The position numbers and the translations under genes are program-made. The notes beneath the pieces are model-generated. The model had not been told where the DNA came from. It saw only the letters and a program-made list of their open reading frames with translations, and made no database searches. From Mesorhizobium sp. 113-3-3 (GTDB lineage: Bacteria > Pseudomonadota > Alphaproteobacteria > Rhizobiales > Rhizobiaceae), in NCBI RefSeq assembly GCF_016756495.1, contig NZ_AP023243.1:2422501-2486500 (forward strand): 64,000 bases of DNA. The letters run 5' to 3'. The number at the start of each line of letters is the position of its first letter. Positions within the stretch are counted from its first letter, which is position 1. Below are positions 63,607 to 64,000 of this stretch, in pieces.

Positions 63607-64000
63607 GCCTCCTTGTCCCCAAACGCCGTCTTGTCCGTAATCTCGAAGCGTTCGGAGACGCCGATGCGGATCATGCTGAGGCTGCCCTCGCGGGTGAAAC
63701 GGAAATCGCCCTTGGCGTCCGAGCCGGCCGGCACGCCTGCGTCGAAGGAGATGAGGCGCGTGCCGCCGTCGGGCCAGGTCACGGTGATGTCGGCCTTGTC
63801 GGCGCCCTTGTGCACGATGGCTGCCGCGCAGCTCGTCATCGGCTGGCCGACATAGCGGGCGCAGGGAATCTTGACGGCACCGCCCGAGGCAAGGGAGGTC
63901 GGCTGCGGCGGCAGTTCGGCCACTGTCTGCGTGTCGAGGGCGGGGATTTCGCCGGTCGACGGGGTTTCGTTCGCCGCGAGCGCCAGGCCGTAGGCATCCA
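63597..64000 (-). CDS. Exported hypothetical protein (5' end beyond window)
   Basis: The frame is open to the right edge: ...DAYGLALAANETPSTGEIPALDTQTVAELPPQPTSLASGGAVKIPCARYVGQPMTSCAAAIVHKGADKADITVTWPDGGTRLISFDAGVPAGSDAKGDFRFTREGSLSMIRIGVSERFEITDKTAFGDKEAGQ. The segment ALAANETPSTG could be the end of a signal peptide region. Two cysteines (PCARY, SCAAA) flank VGQPMT. I know similar proteins as short periplasmic hypothetical proteins in Rhizobiales; function unknown. The stop codon lies inside the degenerate copies of the 8-bp repeat. Confidence 0.75.
   Translation of the reverse strand, partial: DAYGLALAANETPSTGEIPALDTQTVAELPPQPTSLASGGAVKIPCARYVGQPMTSCAAAIVHKGADKADITVTWPDGGTRLISFDAGVPAGSDAKGDFRFTREGSLSMIRIGVSERFEITDKTAFGDKEAGQ

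Overview
This is a GC-rich chromosomal window from an alphaproteobacterium of the order Rhizobiales, most likely Mesorhizobium or a close relative. The evidence is the codon bias (nearly every gene casts a long antisense shadow ORF), an enlarged CarB with a Rhizobiales-type insert, the trxB - LsrB/VtlR-type LysR gene - AbcR-like small RNA neighbourhood, and mosaic intergenic palindromes of the RIME type. The species call is an inference; no rRNA or tRNA gene was recognised.

Layout. 1-2275: sugar/alcohol catabolism pair (mandelate racemase-type protein, cut by the left edge, and a GMC oxidoreductase). 2490-4238: long-form SAICAR synthetase, YciA-type thioesterase and a small secreted protein. 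4417-15019: a run of small regulator-plus-target modules: HxlR/FMN reductase, sulfite oxidase-like molybdoenzyme, MBL hydrolase, HxlR/quinone reductase, TetR/exported RidA, glycosyltransferase, ECF42-type sigma factor with its DGPF/YCII partner, and PadR/DUF1048. Several have visible palindromic operators. 15219-20975: an EamA transporter, then a GH16 glucanase with RTX repeats next to its own type I ABC exporter and HlyD adaptor. 21010-28195: CorC/TlyC-like membrane protein, LssY_C protein, ChaC-like cyclotransferase, two extensin-family proteins, DUF3775, a TPR protein and greA behind a hairpin leader.

28516-36523 encodes an apparently complete supply of ADP-L-glycero-D-manno-heptose (GmhA, HldE, GmhB, HldD), two heptosyltransferases (WaaC, WaaF) and a family 2 glycosyltransferase for the LPS core. 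The two halves of the cluster are separated by a toxin-antitoxin module, whose toxin gene carries an in-frame amber codon, and by a LysE exporter. 36770-40838: Lrp regulator, thioredoxin reductase, LsrB/VtlR-like LysR regulator, a small methyltransferase, and an 840-base intergenic region with a convincing AbcR-type small RNA and a second structured RNA candidate. 40839-50109: EF-G-like GTPase, GGDEF-EAL protein, cupin, MFS exporter, aspartate aminotransferase, and two translationally coupled EAL proteins. 50532-58019: small housekeeping and accessory genes (GST, CspA, Ogt, lytic transglycosylase lipoprotein, GNAT, LprI-like, DUF899, cupin, RidA) separated by RIME-like palindromes.

58020-59830 is the clearest foreign segment: an AT-richer island with two overlapping genes, a DEDDh-type 3'-5' exonuclease and a Pol-beta-superfamily nucleotidyltransferase, wedged between a RidA gene and carB. 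This pair is the best candidate for an undescribed system; a conflict or defence role is a hypothesis only. The window ends with carB, an eight-copy perfect 8-bp tandem repeat facing degenerate inverted copies, and the 3' part of an exported hypothetical protein.
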